Assembly: GCA_029719485.1 (NCBI GenBank)
Contig: CP120722.1
Span: 1,240,001-1,304,000 of the forward strand
DNA: 64,000 nt
Reading direction: 5' to 3'
Source: Kiritimatiellota bacterium B12222
Lineage (GTDB): Bacteria > Verrucomicrobiota > Kiritimatiellia > SS1-B-03-39 > UBA6053
Positions 17,649-26,210 of this stretch are shown here, one piece after another. Below the pieces are notes generated by a model. That model ran no database searches. It had not been told where the DNA came from and saw nothing but the letters and a program-made list of their open reading frames with translations. Position 1 is the stretch's first letter; each line of letters opens with the position of its first letter. Position numbers and translations under genes: made by a program.

Positions 17649-18503
17649 ATGGACAGGATATCACAACTTATGGACATATTGATCAATCATTGGCGACCGA
17701 TACCTCGGCGTTTTCCTTCACGATTCCGGGTGGCGACCTTGGGTCATCTTCGCAAAGGCGTTGAGGATCAGATGCGTAGCGCATCGGACACCTTGAATTT
17801 TTCGTTTATTTTGGATGGTGGAGGGCGTTGTCGACGGGGAGAGGAGAACATTGACGTGAAAGCTCCGTCGGTCCTGATGGAATGGCCCGGGGAATATTTG
17901 GAATATGGTCCCAGCGAAAAATATGGATTTTGGGAAGAGTTTTACCTGATCTATGACCGGAATCAGGTGCCGGATTTCCTTTCGGCAGGTTTGATACAAT
18001 CCGGGGCGATTTATCGGGAGCTGGGAAAGCCTGAGCAGGCGCGGAAGTGGATGTCAGAAATTGTTAGACTGACCCGGGGAGAGGCCTCGTCGGATAAGGC
18101 GGATCGTTTGGATCGACTTTGTGAGTTACTCATTGTCGACAGTTTTTCATCTGTAAATGCTGTGGAAACCAGTTCTGTTGAGCAGTTACTCCGTGAGATT
18201 CACCAAAAGGTGATGCGGGAAATACGCAATGAACCTGACTTTGAAATGTTGGCCCGGCAAGCCGGATTATCTTACAGTTCTTTCCGTAGGCATTGGGGGA
18301 CTTTGTTCGGATTGCCACCGCGTCGGAGTCTCATTCGGGGTCGGATAGACAAGGCCTGCGAACTGTTGGTGAATACGTCACTGTCGGTTTCCGAAGTCAG
18401 TGAGGCGGTGGGCTTTAATGACCCTCTCTATTTTTCCCGCAGTTTTCATCGTGAGACCGGGGTGTCGGCCACCCAATATCGATCACGCTACAAAGCTCAT
18501 TAA
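17649..18503 (+). CDS. AraC-family transcriptional regulator
   Basis: 284 residues. The C-terminal 100 residues contain two helix-turn-helix units: FEMLARQAGLSYSSFRRHW and LSVSEVSEAVGFNDPLYFSR, followed by the family ending FHRETGVSATQYR. The N-terminal half (about 1-150) is probably a cupin-like ligand domain. Its divergent position 59 bp from thuA makes it the likely local regulator of the ThuA - Gfo/Idh pair, responding to a sugar. Its stop overlaps the mutS stop on the other strand. Confidence 0.93.
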   Translation: MDRISQLMDILINHWRPIPRRFPSRFRVATLGHLRKGVEDQMRSASDTLNFSFILDGGGRCRRGEENIDVKAPSVLMEWPGEYLEYGPSEKYGFWEEFYLIYDRNQVPDFLSAGLIQSGAIYRELGKPEQARKWMSEIVRLTRGEASSDKADRLDRLCELLIVDSFSSVNAVETSSVEQLLREIHQKVMREIRNEPDFEMLARQAGLSYSSFRRHWGTLFGLPPRRSLIRGRIDKACELLVNTSLSVSEVSEAVGFNDPLYFSRSFHRETGVSATQYRSRYKAH

Positions 18504-20998
18504 TCTCCAAACAATTTCATTTGGTCGGGATCTTCTTTTTTACGACGGGGTTTCGGTTGTAGCAGTTGGGGTTGACCTTTGCCATGTTGACCGGCTTCGA
18601 GTCCAAATAAAATTTCGCGGGCGCGATTGACCACAGGGTCGGGTAATCCCGCCAAGCGACCTACTTGAATACCGTAACTCCGGTCGGCGGCCCCTTCCAC
18701 AATTTTGCGTAGGAACACAATTTGTTCGCCCCGTTCCCGAACGGCGACGGAATAGTTTTTGGCCCCGGACAGGGTTTCCGGCAATTGGGTGAGTTCGTGA
18801 TAATGGGTGGCGAACAAGGTCTTGGCTTTGCTCTCCGGACGGTTGTGCAGGTGTTCCGCGACGGCCCAGGCAATACTAATACCGTCGTAGGTCGAGGTAC
18901 CGCGTCCAATTTCGTCGAGGATGACTAAACTTTTGGGTGTGGCGTTATTGAGGATGTTTGCGGTTTCCTGCATTTCGACCATGAAGGTACTGCGTCCGCG
19001 TGCCAAATCATCGCTAGCGCCTACACGTGTGAAAACGCGATCGACGACGGAGATGCGGGCTTCGGATGCGGGCACGTAACTGCCCATTTGGGCGAGGATG
19101 GTAATCAAAGCCACTTGGCGAATGTAGGTGGATTTACCTGCCATGTTGGGACCCGTGAGAATGTGAAGCTGATAGGCTTGGTCGTCCAGATAACTGTCGT
19201 TGGGTACAAAGCGTTCGGCGTCTTCCAGGGTTTCAATTACGGGATGTCGTCCATCCCGAATATCCAAAACGCCATCATCACTCATGGTGGGTTTGGTATA
19301 GCTTAGTCGTAGTGCACGTTCCGCAAAACTAGTGAGGACATCAATTTCTGCCAAGGCGATGGCGCTTTGTTGAATTTCCAACGTGAAGGTGAGGACCTGT
19401 TCTCTAAGGGCTGAAAAAAGTTCTTGTTCTAAAGCGACGGAACGGTCCTGAGCTCCTAAAATTTTATTTTCCACTTCCTTGAGTGCAGGGGTAATGAAGC
19501 GTTCAGCATTTACCAAGGTTTGTTTGCGCTGATAGTCTTCCGGAACCAATTCAAGGTTGGATTTACTGACTTCGATGTAGTAGCCAAAAACTTTGTTATG
19601 CCGTATTTTCAGGCTCTTGATGCCTGTGCGCTCTTGTTCTTGCACTTGGAAGTTGGCCAGCCATTTCCGACCCTCGGTAGAGGCGGCGCGAAGCTCGTCC
19701 AGTTCCGCATGAACGCCGCTACGGATGACGCCGCCGTCTTTTAAATTTGCGGGAGGTTCATCTTCGAGTGAGGCTTCGATTTGCGCGGTGAGTTCGGGAA
19801 GGGGTTGGAGTTGTTCACCCAAATAATGCAAACGACGGGAAGGGGAATCGGCGAGCACAGATTTTAAGTTGGGCAAGGCGCGTAGGGATTGCGCCAAGGC
19901 TTGCACTTCACGTGGATTTCCGCTGCTGCTGTGCAGTCGGGCTAACAGACGTTCGAGATCTTTGACCTCTGCTAAGCCTTCGCGAATTCCCCGGTAATCG
20001 GACTGGCGATCTAACAAGGTTTCCACCGCATTGTGTCGTTCTTCGATGGCTAGTCTGTTGGTGAGCGGGCGGGAAATCCACTGACGCAAAAGTCGGGCTC
20101 CCATGGCGGTGCAGGTGGCATCCATCACTTTTAGCAGGGTGGGACCACGATGACCCGGACGTGGATCCCGGGACTCAATTAATTCTAAGTTTGAAACGGT
20201 GGCTTCGTCCAAAACCAAAAAATCTTCGGGATTGCGCACTTGCAAGGAGCGAATATGGTCGACTTTATTGTGCAAATGATGATGCACGTAGTGGAGCACT
20301 GCTGCGGCAGCCCCGATGGCGGGACCTAAATTTTGGCATCCGAATCCTTCGAGAGATTGCACTGAAAAATGGCGCACCAATAAATCTTCAGCCGCATCAC
20401 TTTCAAAGACCCAATCATCGTAGGGCGTGAGCACTTTGGCGACCAGTTTCAGGTCGGCGGGCCATTGATCCCGTTCATCTTCGGCGATGAGCAATTCCGC
20501 GGGACCCGCGGAGACGAAGCTGTCGAGTAAGGCATTTAAGTCCTGGGATTCCTCTACCCGGAAATCGCCCGTGGAAATATCTAAAAGTGCTAAGCCAAAA
20601 TGACCTTTTTCCTGATGGAGGCCTGCGAGATAATTTGGACGGGCCGAATCCAGCACATTGTCTTCCAATACGGTGCCGGGGGTGATGATGCGGACCACTT
20701 CGCGACGAACGATGCCTTTGGTTTGGGCGGGATCTTCAACCTGATCACAGATGGCTACTTTTTTGCCGGCACGAATTAATTTGGCGATGTAGTTGTCCGC
20801 AGAGTGAAACGGAACGCCACACATCGGAATTTTCTGACGTTTGGTCAGGGTGATTTCCAAAATTTTGGAAGCCGTCACCGCATCTTCAAAAAACATTTCA
20901 TAGAAGTCCCCCAACCTGAAAAACAGGATGACTTCCTCGGGCAGGCTGTTCCGGATTTTACGGAACTGTTTCATCATGGGCGTTGCTTCATTTACCAT
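18500..20998 (-). CDS. mutS: DNA mismatch repair protein MutS
   Basis: 832 residues from the ATG at 20998, which has AAGGA at the right distance; the longer frame runs into the RAYT palindrome and is not coding. The mismatch-binding domain has the Phe-x-Glu motif (FFRLGDFYEMFFEDA). The C-terminal ABC ATPase has Walker A TGPNMAGKSTY, Walker B LVILDEIGRGTSTYDG and the ATHYHEL motif. It recognises mismatches and recruits MutL, which is encoded at 57245-59071. The helix-hairpin tail used for tetramerisation is short. Confidence 0.98.
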   Translation of the reverse strand: MVNEATPMMKQFRKIRNSLPEEVILFFRLGDFYEMFFEDAVTASKILEITLTKRQKIPMCGVPFHSADNYIAKLIRAGKKVAICDQVEDPAQTKGIVRREVVRIITPGTVLEDNVLDSARPNYLAGLHQEKGHFGLALLDISTGDFRVEESQDLNALLDSFVSAGPAELLIAEDERDQWPADLKLVAKVLTPYDDWVFESDAAEDLLVRHFSVQSLEGFGCQNLGPAIGAAAAVLHYVHHHLHNKVDHIRSLQVRNPEDFLVLDEATVSNLELIESRDPRPGHRGPTLLKVMDATCTAMGARLLRQWISRPLTNRLAIEERHNAVETLLDRQSDYRGIREGLAEVKDLERLLARLHSSSGNPREVQALAQSLRALPNLKSVLADSPSRRLHYLGEQLQPLPELTAQIEASLEDEPPANLKDGGVIRSGVHAELDELRAASTEGRKWLANFQVQEQERTGIKSLKIRHNKVFGYYIEVSKSNLELVPEDYQRKQTLVNAERFITPALKEVENKILGAQDRSVALEQELFSALREQVLTFTLEIQQSAIALAEIDVLTSFAERALRLSYTKPTMSDDGVLDIRDGRHPVIETLEDAERFVPNDSYLDDQAYQLHILTGPNMAGKSTYIRQVALITILAQMGSYVPASEARISVVDRVFTRVGASDDLARGRSTFMVEMQETANILNNATPKSLVILDEIGRGTSTYDGISIAWAVAEHLHNRPESKAKTLFATHYHELTQLPETLSGAKNYSVAVRERGEQIVFLRKIVEGAADRSYGIQVGRLAGLPDPVVNRAREILFGLEAGQHGKGQPQLLQPKPRRKKEDPDQMKLFGD

Positions 20999-21080
20999 GG
21001 GGAGATCCTTATCTATGTGAGCACAGGGGGCAAGAAAGAAAGCGGAATCAGAAGGTTCGGGTGTGTAGGAGGTTGGGGAA

Positions 21081-21144
21081 TCGGGCAGGGATGCCCTCGC
21101 TCCGGCGAGATAAACAAAAATGGAGCGAGGGCATCCCTGCCCGA
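21081..21144. repeat. REP-like palindrome, upstream copy
   Basis: Perfect 23-bp inverted repeat (21081-21103 with 21122-21144) around an 18-base loop. The arm starts TCGGGCAGGGATGCC and is GC-rich. The same palindrome, with one changed base, recurs just after the transposase gene at 21845-21919, so the pair brackets it. It also lies in the leader region of mutS. Confidence 0.92.
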
Positions 21145-21187
21145 ATATGAATTTGACAAAAATCCGACAAATACATATGAATAGTTT

Positions 21188-21829
21188 ATGAAAATTGCCT
21201 ATTATCACCCTAAAGAAAAGCTTGAGAAGCATGGTGACAAACTCCCCCACTGGCAACAGGCGGCGGTTCCCTGTTTTATCACCTGGCGTTTGGCCGATGC
21301 CCTGCCGGTGGCCTATTTACGCAAACTGAAATTTGAGGAATATCAATGGACGCTGCGGCATCCCAAGCCTTGGGATTCTCAGACCCAGGATCTTTATAAC
21401 CATTGTATCGGGAGCAAACGGGAAAAGTGGCTTGATCGCGGATTGGGGCGCTGTGTATTGCGCAGACCAGATGTTCGGCAGGATGTAGCGGCGTCTTTAC
21501 ACTTCGGGGATTCACGGCAGTATCAGCTGATGTGTTATGTGATCATGCCCAATCATCTTCATCTGTTTATGGTTCCGGACGCAGAGGCCTCATTGGGGGA
21601 AATCATGTTTTCCATTAAAAGTTATACGGCCAGTCGCATCAACAAGTTGTTGGGGGAAAGGGGGGCCTTTTGGCAGGAAAAATACTGGGATCGTTTGATT
21701 CGTAGTCCAGCGCAGGGCATGCGGGTGGTGAATTATATTCGGAATAACCCAGGGAAAGCGCACTTGGGAAAGAAGGAGTATACGTTGTGGGAACGGGAAG
21801 ATATTGAAGACCTGTTTAGGGGGGAGTGA
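21188..21829 (+). CDS. REP-associated tyrosine transposase (Y1/IS200-like HUH nuclease)
   Basis: 213 residues. The HUH motif is in CYVIMPNHLHLFMVP (N122-H123-L124-H125), and the probable nucleophile is Tyr146 in SYTASRINKLL. A following FWQEKYWDRLIR block and the YIRNNPGKA helix are typical of RAYTs. These enzymes nick single-stranded DNA at REP hairpins and are domesticated rather than freely mobile. The reading frame is intact, so it may be active. No strong ribosome site is seen. Confidence 0.92.
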   Translation: MKIAYYHPKEKLEKHGDKLPHWQQAAVPCFITWRLADALPVAYLRKLKFEEYQWTLRHPKPWDSQTQDLYNHCIGSKREKWLDRGLGRCVLRRPDVRQDVAASLHFGDSRQYQLMCYVIMPNHLHLFMVPDAEASLGEIMFSIKSYTASRINKLLGERGAFWQEKYWDRLIRSPAQGMRVVNYIRNNPGKAHLGKKEYTLWEREDIEDLFRGE

Positions 21830-21844
21830 GTGATCGGGTTGGGA

Positions 21845-21919
21845 TCGGGCAGGGATGCCCTCGCTCCGGTGTTGAGGTTGAGGTTTCGGGGAGAGGGGAG
21901 CGAGGGCATCCCTGTCCGA
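21845..21919. repeat. REP-like palindrome, downstream copy
   Basis: 23-base arms (21845-21867 with 21897-21919) identical to the upstream copy except one C/T change in the right arm, with a longer 29-base loop. Ends 6 bases from the stop of the prenyl synthase gene on the other strand. Confidence 0.9.
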
Positions 21920-21924
21920 TTCTG

Positions 21925-22842
21925 TTACATCTCCCGTTCGAGCAACCACCGGGTCAATGCTTCCAGCATATCGGTGGGACCTTCGAGGCTTTCAAGATCT
22001 TCGAGTGCTTTTTGGGTGTAGTCGGCCGCTTTGGCGCGGGCGCCCTCGAGACCCCACAGGCTGACAGAAGTCATTTTGCCGTGACCTTCATCACTTTTGG
22101 CGGGTTTGCCCAGTTTCTCGGTGCTCTGGGTACAGTCGAGAATATCGTCTAAAATTTGAAAGGCCATGCCAAGGTTCATCCCGTAGCTTCCTGCCCGCTC
22201 TACTTTAGAGGCACAGCCTCCTCCACAAATGGCACCGCAACGGCAGGCGCAGGCAATCAGTCGAGCGGTTTTTTCGGTGTGAATGTACATCACTTTTTCT
22301 TCGTCGGCAGGCGTGGTTTCGGCTTCTAAGTCTTCAATTTGTCCTCCAATCACGCCTTCACTTCCGCCAGCACGTGCCAATTCGCTCACCAACATACAGG
22401 GGGGATGAGGGAGGGGGACTGCGGTTTCTCCCATCCACCCCAAAGCCAAGGTGAGTAAGGCATTTCCGGCCAATAAGGCATTGGCTTCGCCAAATTGAAT
22501 GTGAGTGGCGGGTTGTCCCCGGCGCAAGTCATCATCATCCATACAGGGCAAATCATCATGAATCAGGGTGGAGGCATGGAAAATTTCCAGGGCGGCAGCG
22601 GGTTTCATGGCTCTGCGGGCAGGCGACCCCAAACATTCGCAAAATCCTAAGGTCAAGATGCCCCGCAGGCGTTTTCCACCATTGAGGCAGGCGTAGCGCA
22701 TGGCTTTGTGGACCACCGCCGGGCGGGTGTCTGGGGGAGGTAACAGCTGTTCGAGCGTGTGCTCGATTTCCTGTTTCCGATTTTCCATCCATTCCTGAAA
22801 TACGCTAGAGTTTTGCGGGTCATTGACATTCATGAGGGGCAT
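21925..22842 (-). CDS. ispA: Farnesyl/geranylgeranyl diphosphate synthase (polyprenyl synthetase)
   Basis: About 305 residues from the ATG at 22842 (a longer frame begins with TTG; Met at 22833 is also possible). It has GGKRLRG for substrate binding, first Asp-rich motif DDLPCMDDDDLRRG, GQIEDLEAE, and second Asp-rich motif in FQILDDILD. It condenses isopentenyl diphosphate with allylic diphosphates for quinone and carrier lipid synthesis. Chain length cannot be fixed; the type resembles IspA. No dxs follows as in many bacteria. Confidence 0.93.
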   Translation of the reverse strand: MPLMNVNDPQNSSVFQEWMENRKQEIEHTLEQLLPPPDTRPAVVHKAMRYACLNGGKRLRGILTLGFCECLGSPARRAMKPAAALEIFHASTLIHDDLPCMDDDDLRRGQPATHIQFGEANALLAGNALLTLALGWMGETAVPLPHPPCMLVSELARAGGSEGVIGGQIEDLEAETTPADEEKVMYIHTEKTARLIACACRCGAICGGGCASKVERAGSYGMNLGMAFQILDDILDCTQSTEKLGKPAKSDEGHGKMTSVSLWGLEGARAKAADYTQKALEDLESLEGPTDMLEALTRWLLEREM

Positions 22843-22897
22843 GGATATAGTTTGATCCACTTTTTTCAATCACGGAACTGTCTCCTGGAGGTTTTAG

Positions 22898-23155
22898 ATG
22901 CCCACATACGATTATGAATGTCAAGAATGTCACCATCAGTTGGAAGCTTTTCACGCCATGAGCGCGGACCCACTCAAGGACTGCCCTGAATGCGGAAAAC
23001 CTGCTTTAAAACGTCAGATTGGTACCGGTGCAGGTTTGTTGTTTAAAGGAAGCGGCTTTTATCAGACCGATTACCGTAGCGATAGCTACAAAAAATCGGC
23101 TGCAGCCGACGCCTCTAAACCTGCTTCGAGCAGCAAAAAAGAAACTAAATCCTAA
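22898..23155 (+). CDS. FmdB-family zinc ribbon protein
   Basis: 85 residues. Starts MPTYDYECQECHH and has a second pair in DCPECGKPALKR, giving the CxxC...CxxC zinc ribbon of the FmdB/CxxC_CxxC_SSSS family. The tail is Lys/Ser/Ala-rich and probably disordered. Role unclear; an FmdB relative regulates a formamidase operon. GGAGG ribosome site. First gene of a plus-strand operon with the next three genes (spacings 18, 3 and -1). Confidence 0.9.
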   Translation: MPTYDYECQECHHQLEAFHAMSADPLKDCPECGKPALKRQIGTGAGLLFKGSGFYQTDYRSDSYKKSAAADASKPASSSKKETKS

Positions 23156-23173
23156 CCTACCCTTTATAAAGAC

Positions 23174-23869
23174 ATGAGTAAAAAGAAACCTACAGAACCC
23201 ATGATCGCGTGCCCCAGTTGTGGTGTACCGAATAGAATTGCCTTACCTTTCTGCAAAGAGTGTGGTTCACGGATTTATCAGGGAGGGAAATCACCCAATC
23301 AGGAAAATACAGGAAAAGAGGTGACTCCTGGGGGAAGGGCCTTTCGAAGTGCGATCAATTCGCTATTGTTTGTGGTTGTGATCGCTGCGGTTGCCTTGGC
23401 GTTTTGGCCTTATGCTAAAAAAAGTGTTCCCGTGGGGCGGGATCCGGGACGTCAAATGGAGCAGTATTTGTTGTTGGCTGATAAAGCCTTTTCCGATGGC
23501 ACTACCTTGCCGGAAGCGCGTTTTTCTGAACGGAATATCAATGCGTACATCGGACAAAATAATGATGAAAATGCAGGCAAGTTGATGGGCGTGATCTTGA
23601 GCGCGCCCAACGCGCAGTTTATCGCGAATGAACCCGTAGGTCCCTTCAATTTGAGTACGCGGGTGATGCTGAAGCCCAAAGGTGAAGAAGGGTCATTAGA
23701 AGTGACTGATTTTTGGATTGGTCACCTTCCTTTGCCTACGATGTTGGTGAAAGCGTGGACCTACTCACTCTCTGAACGCTTTGACTTAAACCTCGATCAA
23801 GAGTTGTGGAATCAATTGACGCTTGAACAGGTGAAAGATAGTCAGCTCTACGTGCAGTTTAATGACTAA
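23174..23869 (+). CDS. Membrane-anchored protein with N-terminal zinc ribbon
   Basis: 231 residues. A zinc ribbon at the N-terminus (ACPSCGVPN and FCKECGSRIYQ, about 12-36), one membrane helix (about 60-78, LLFVVVIAAVALAFWPY) and a soluble C-terminal domain (about 85-231) of unknown family facing the periplasm. No catalytic motif visible. Position between fmdB and dtd suggests a conserved cluster, but no specific function can be given. Confidence 0.8.
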   Translation: MSKKKPTEPMIACPSCGVPNRIALPFCKECGSRIYQGGKSPNQENTGKEVTPGGRAFRSAINSLLFVVVIAAVALAFWPYAKKSVPVGRDPGRQMEQYLLLADKAFSDGTTLPEARFSERNINAYIGQNNDENAGKLMGVILSAPNAQFIANEPVGPFNLSTRVMLKPKGEEGSLEVTDFWIGHLPLPTMLVKAWTYSLSERFDLNLDQELWNQLTLEQVKDSQLYVQFND

Positions 23870-23872
23870 ATT

Positions 23873-24322
23873 ATGAAAATTGTTCTGCAACGGGTACGTC
23901 ATGCACGCGTTGAAGTGGATGATGAAATTGTCGGACAGATAGAGGCCGGCTATCTGTTATTGGTGGGGGTGGGTCCTCTGGATCTCCCTGCCGATGCAGA
24001 ATGGTTGGCGCGTAAAATTGCGGGTTTACGCATTTTTCCAGATGAAGAGGGGCGGATGAATCTTCCCTTGTCGGATGTGAATGGTGCCTGTTTGGCGGTG
24101 AGTCAATTTACGCTGTTTGGAGATTGTCGAAAAGGCTTTCGTCCTGGATTTACTCAGGCGGCACCAGCCGAGAAGGGTCGTAAAGAGTTTGACTACTTTG
24201 TGACCTGTCTACGGGGGCAGGGGGTGAAAGTGGAGACCGGAATCTTTCAGGCGGATATGCAAGTTCATTTAGTAAACGATGGGCCGGTCACGTTGATCTT
24301 AGAGCGTGAGGCCGGCGTCTAA
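23873..24322 (+). CDS. dtd: D-aminoacyl-tRNA deacylase
   Basis: 149 residues. Canonical DTD motifs: [15 protein letters not shown], the catalytic SQFTLFGD and the Gly-cisPro motif NDGPVTLIL. Removes D-amino acids (and glycine from tRNA-Ala) to protect translation. It starts 3 bp after the previous gene, and its TAATG stop/start is shared with the next. Confidence 0.97.
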   Translation: MKIVLQRVRHARVEVDDEIVGQIEAGYLLLVGVGPLDLPADAEWLARKIAGLRIFPDEEGRMNLPLSDVNGACLAVSQFTLFGDCRKGFRPGFTQAAPAEKGRKEFDYFVTCLRGQGVKVETGIFQADMQVHLVNDGPVTLILEREAGV

Positions 24323-25437
24323 TGCGTTGTTTGCTCATATGTTTTGTACTGTTAGTAGGGCAGAGACTGTGGGCACAGGAGCTCGACGATGCTTGGATTC
24401 GTTCGAATAGTGCGCGTGGACGCATTCAAGTGATGTCCGAAGACGGGGTGTTGGCACAAAAAGTGGCCTATTGGAGTGAACGTAGTTTAAAACAGTTGGA
24501 ACGGGAGTGGCGTAAGCCGATTCCTTTTCAGCCAAATCGTCCTCTCACCCTGGTGATTCATCCCGACCGGACGGGTCTTCATTTCAGCCAAAGTTGGCTG
24601 CAGGGGGTGTTGACGCAAACCATCTTTTTAGCGCCGGATAGTTTGCAGGCGGAACCACGAAAAGTGGCAGAGCTGTTCACGCAAGCGATGGTATATCGCA
24701 TGGGCTTGGAGGCTTTACCGCCTGAAGATCGGCAGTTGAATTGGGAGGCACCCGATTGGTTGATTGCTGGCTCGGCACAGGTTCTGTTGGCAGGGCGTAG
24801 TCGTGAGTTGTTTGCTTGGTTGGTGGCCACTTTTCAAACCGATATCCCACCTGCACCGGAAGAAATCGCGAGGATGGACATCGATGGAGAGGATGCCAGA
24901 CGTGAAGCGGCTGCTGCGTTACTTTGTCGCTGGGTATTTGCCAAACCTTCCCCCGATTTTTGGCAGAAAGTTGCTGAAGATGACTTTCAAACTGCTGAAT
25001 CTTGGTTGCGTGAAGTTGGGCGGGCCCGAAACTTACGGGACTTACATGTGATTTGGGATTTGTGGTGGATGCAGGAGCGGATGAAATTGATTGGGGAATA
25101 TTCGCTGTCGGAAGAAGCTGAGGCGTGGCTGAAAAATGAACAGCTGTTTATTCCTGCCTTTTATGGATGGGTAATGCCGGAGGTGAATTTACAACAGCCC
25201 CGTCCTTTTTCAGGTTTATATGTTTTTCTGGATGACCCTGCATTTGAATTAGGCATGCAAGAGTGGATTCTCCGTTTACAACATATTCGCTTTCGACAAA
25301 GTGTGGCGCTCAATGAAAAGATCGATCAGTTACAGAAAGCGGGCACACTGTCGATTCAGGCCAGCCAAGAAAAAGGACGCAAACGGGACCGACTTTGGGA
25401 GCAGGCCTTGGAAGTGGTTACGAGCGCTGATTTTTAG
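24322..25437 (+). CDS. Secreted peptidase-like protein lacking a visible HExxH
   Basis: 371 residues. Signal peptide 1 to about 18 (LWAQ). The central part resembles gluzincin-like exported proteins: VAELFTQAMVYRMGL occupies the place where HExxH would be, followed by APDWLIAGSAQVLLAG (compare P-x-W-L-x-E-G). Both the His pair and the downstream Glu are absent, so it is probably not a metallopeptidase. Overlaps dtd by one base. Convergent with the next gene (4-bp overlap at 25434-25437). The assignment as a degenerate peptidase is tentative. Confidence 0.6.
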   Translation: MRCLLICFVLLVGQRLWAQELDDAWIRSNSARGRIQVMSEDGVLAQKVAYWSERSLKQLEREWRKPIPFQPNRPLTLVIHPDRTGLHFSQSWLQGVLTQTIFLAPDSLQAEPRKVAELFTQAMVYRMGLEALPPEDRQLNWEAPDWLIAGSAQVLLAGRSRELFAWLVATFQTDIPPAPEEIARMDIDGEDARREAAAALLCRWVFAKPSPDFWQKVAEDDFQTAESWLREVGRARNLRDLHVIWDLWWMQERMKLIGEYSLSEEAEAWLKNEQLFIPAFYGWVMPEVNLQQPRPFSGLYVFLDDPAFELGMQEWILRLQHIRFRQSVALNEKIDQLQKAGTLSIQASQEKGRKRDRLWEQALEVVTSADF

Positions 25438-26210
25438 TTTTTGCTTTTTGGGGTTCTCGAGTCTTCTTCATCTTCTGGCCCGGAGAGGGGGAGTCTAATT
25501 AATTTTGAGCCCACGTTCATCGAGCCGGGGAAACGAGGAGGGAAAAGAATCAGCAACATTCTTTCGTGTGATTCACAAGTGATGGTTTCTTTGTAAACCT
25601 GTACAAAACCTTTATCTTCGGTATTTACGCCGAGCAATAATGAGGCTTCAGGGTAAAAGCTGATGGAAGGATTGGCGCCAGGAGTGATCGTCAGCAGGTT
25701 TGCTTTTTGCTTGGTTTTTTGGACCCCACCTTGGAATTCGGTATCCATGGTGTTAAAAATCGTCACATGCCCTTGAGGAATATTACCTTCGGCTAAATTT
25801 ACGCCTTGCAGCTTATATTTAAGCCCTTTTTCAGGGAAGTTTGGATTGTTGGAAAACAGGAACAGCACTTCTTCCATATTCGATGGAATACGTGTGGTGG
25901 CGACCATTGTTCGTTTTACCGCATCTGGATTGTCCGCGGTGGGGACGTGTTCCTCTTCAAAAAAGACAATTTTTTGTGGCCCTTTATAGCTGTAGCGTAG
26001 CGAGCGTCCGGAGGAACGGAAACCCGTGGGTTTTGAAGAAACGAGTTTGCCGTCATCGTCAAATACACCGAAACGAATGTTATGAAATCGCGGACTTGAA
26101 ACCACATAGAAATCAAATTCTTGCAGGGGAGGAGGTTCTTGGGCAATGAGAGGGGTCACCCCCATGAAACAAAGCCAAAGGAAGATTAAATTTCTGATTT
26201 GGAAAGCCAT
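25434..26210 (-). CDS. Secreted hypothetical protein
   Basis: 258 residues with a signal peptide (1 to about 23, ending IAQ). The mature part is predominantly beta-strand-like (FDFYVVSSPRFHNIRFGVFD, GQGVN-type loops) and ends in an acidic/basic tail (GPEDEEDSRTPKSKN). No domain recognised. Its start lies inside the 3' end of the large pilus-like gene on the same strand (25-bp overlap), so the two are translationally coupled. Confidence 0.75.
   Translation of the reverse strand: MAFQIRNLIFLWLCFMGVTPLIAQEPPPLQEFDFYVVSSPRFHNIRFGVFDDDGKLVSSKPTGFRSSGRSLRYSYKGPQKIVFFEEEHVPTADNPDAVKRTMVATTRIPSNMEEVLFLFSNNPNFPEKGLKYKLQGVNLAEGNIPQGHVTIFNTMDTEFQGGVQKTKQKANLLTITPGANPSISFYPEASLLLGVNTEDKGFVQVYKETITCESHERMLLILFPPRFPGSMNVGSKLIRLPLSGPEDEEDSRTPKSKN

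Larger units (their letters stand above)
21081..21919 (+). mobile_element. RAYT unit: transposase gene bracketed by two REP-like palindromes
   Basis: The 839-bp block between mutS and the prenyl synthase gene consists of palindrome, Y1 transposase gene, palindrome. This matches the REP/REPIN-RAYT arrangement known from Pseudomonas and enterobacteria, where the enzyme processes REP sequences. No target-site duplication is evident. It has inserted cleanly between two housekeeping genes. Confidence 0.8.

Noticed and set aside
20999..21256. N-terminal extension of mutS (86 codons)
   Set aside because: It reads through the REP palindrome and has no ribosome site; the ATG at 20998 gives the standard N-terminus.
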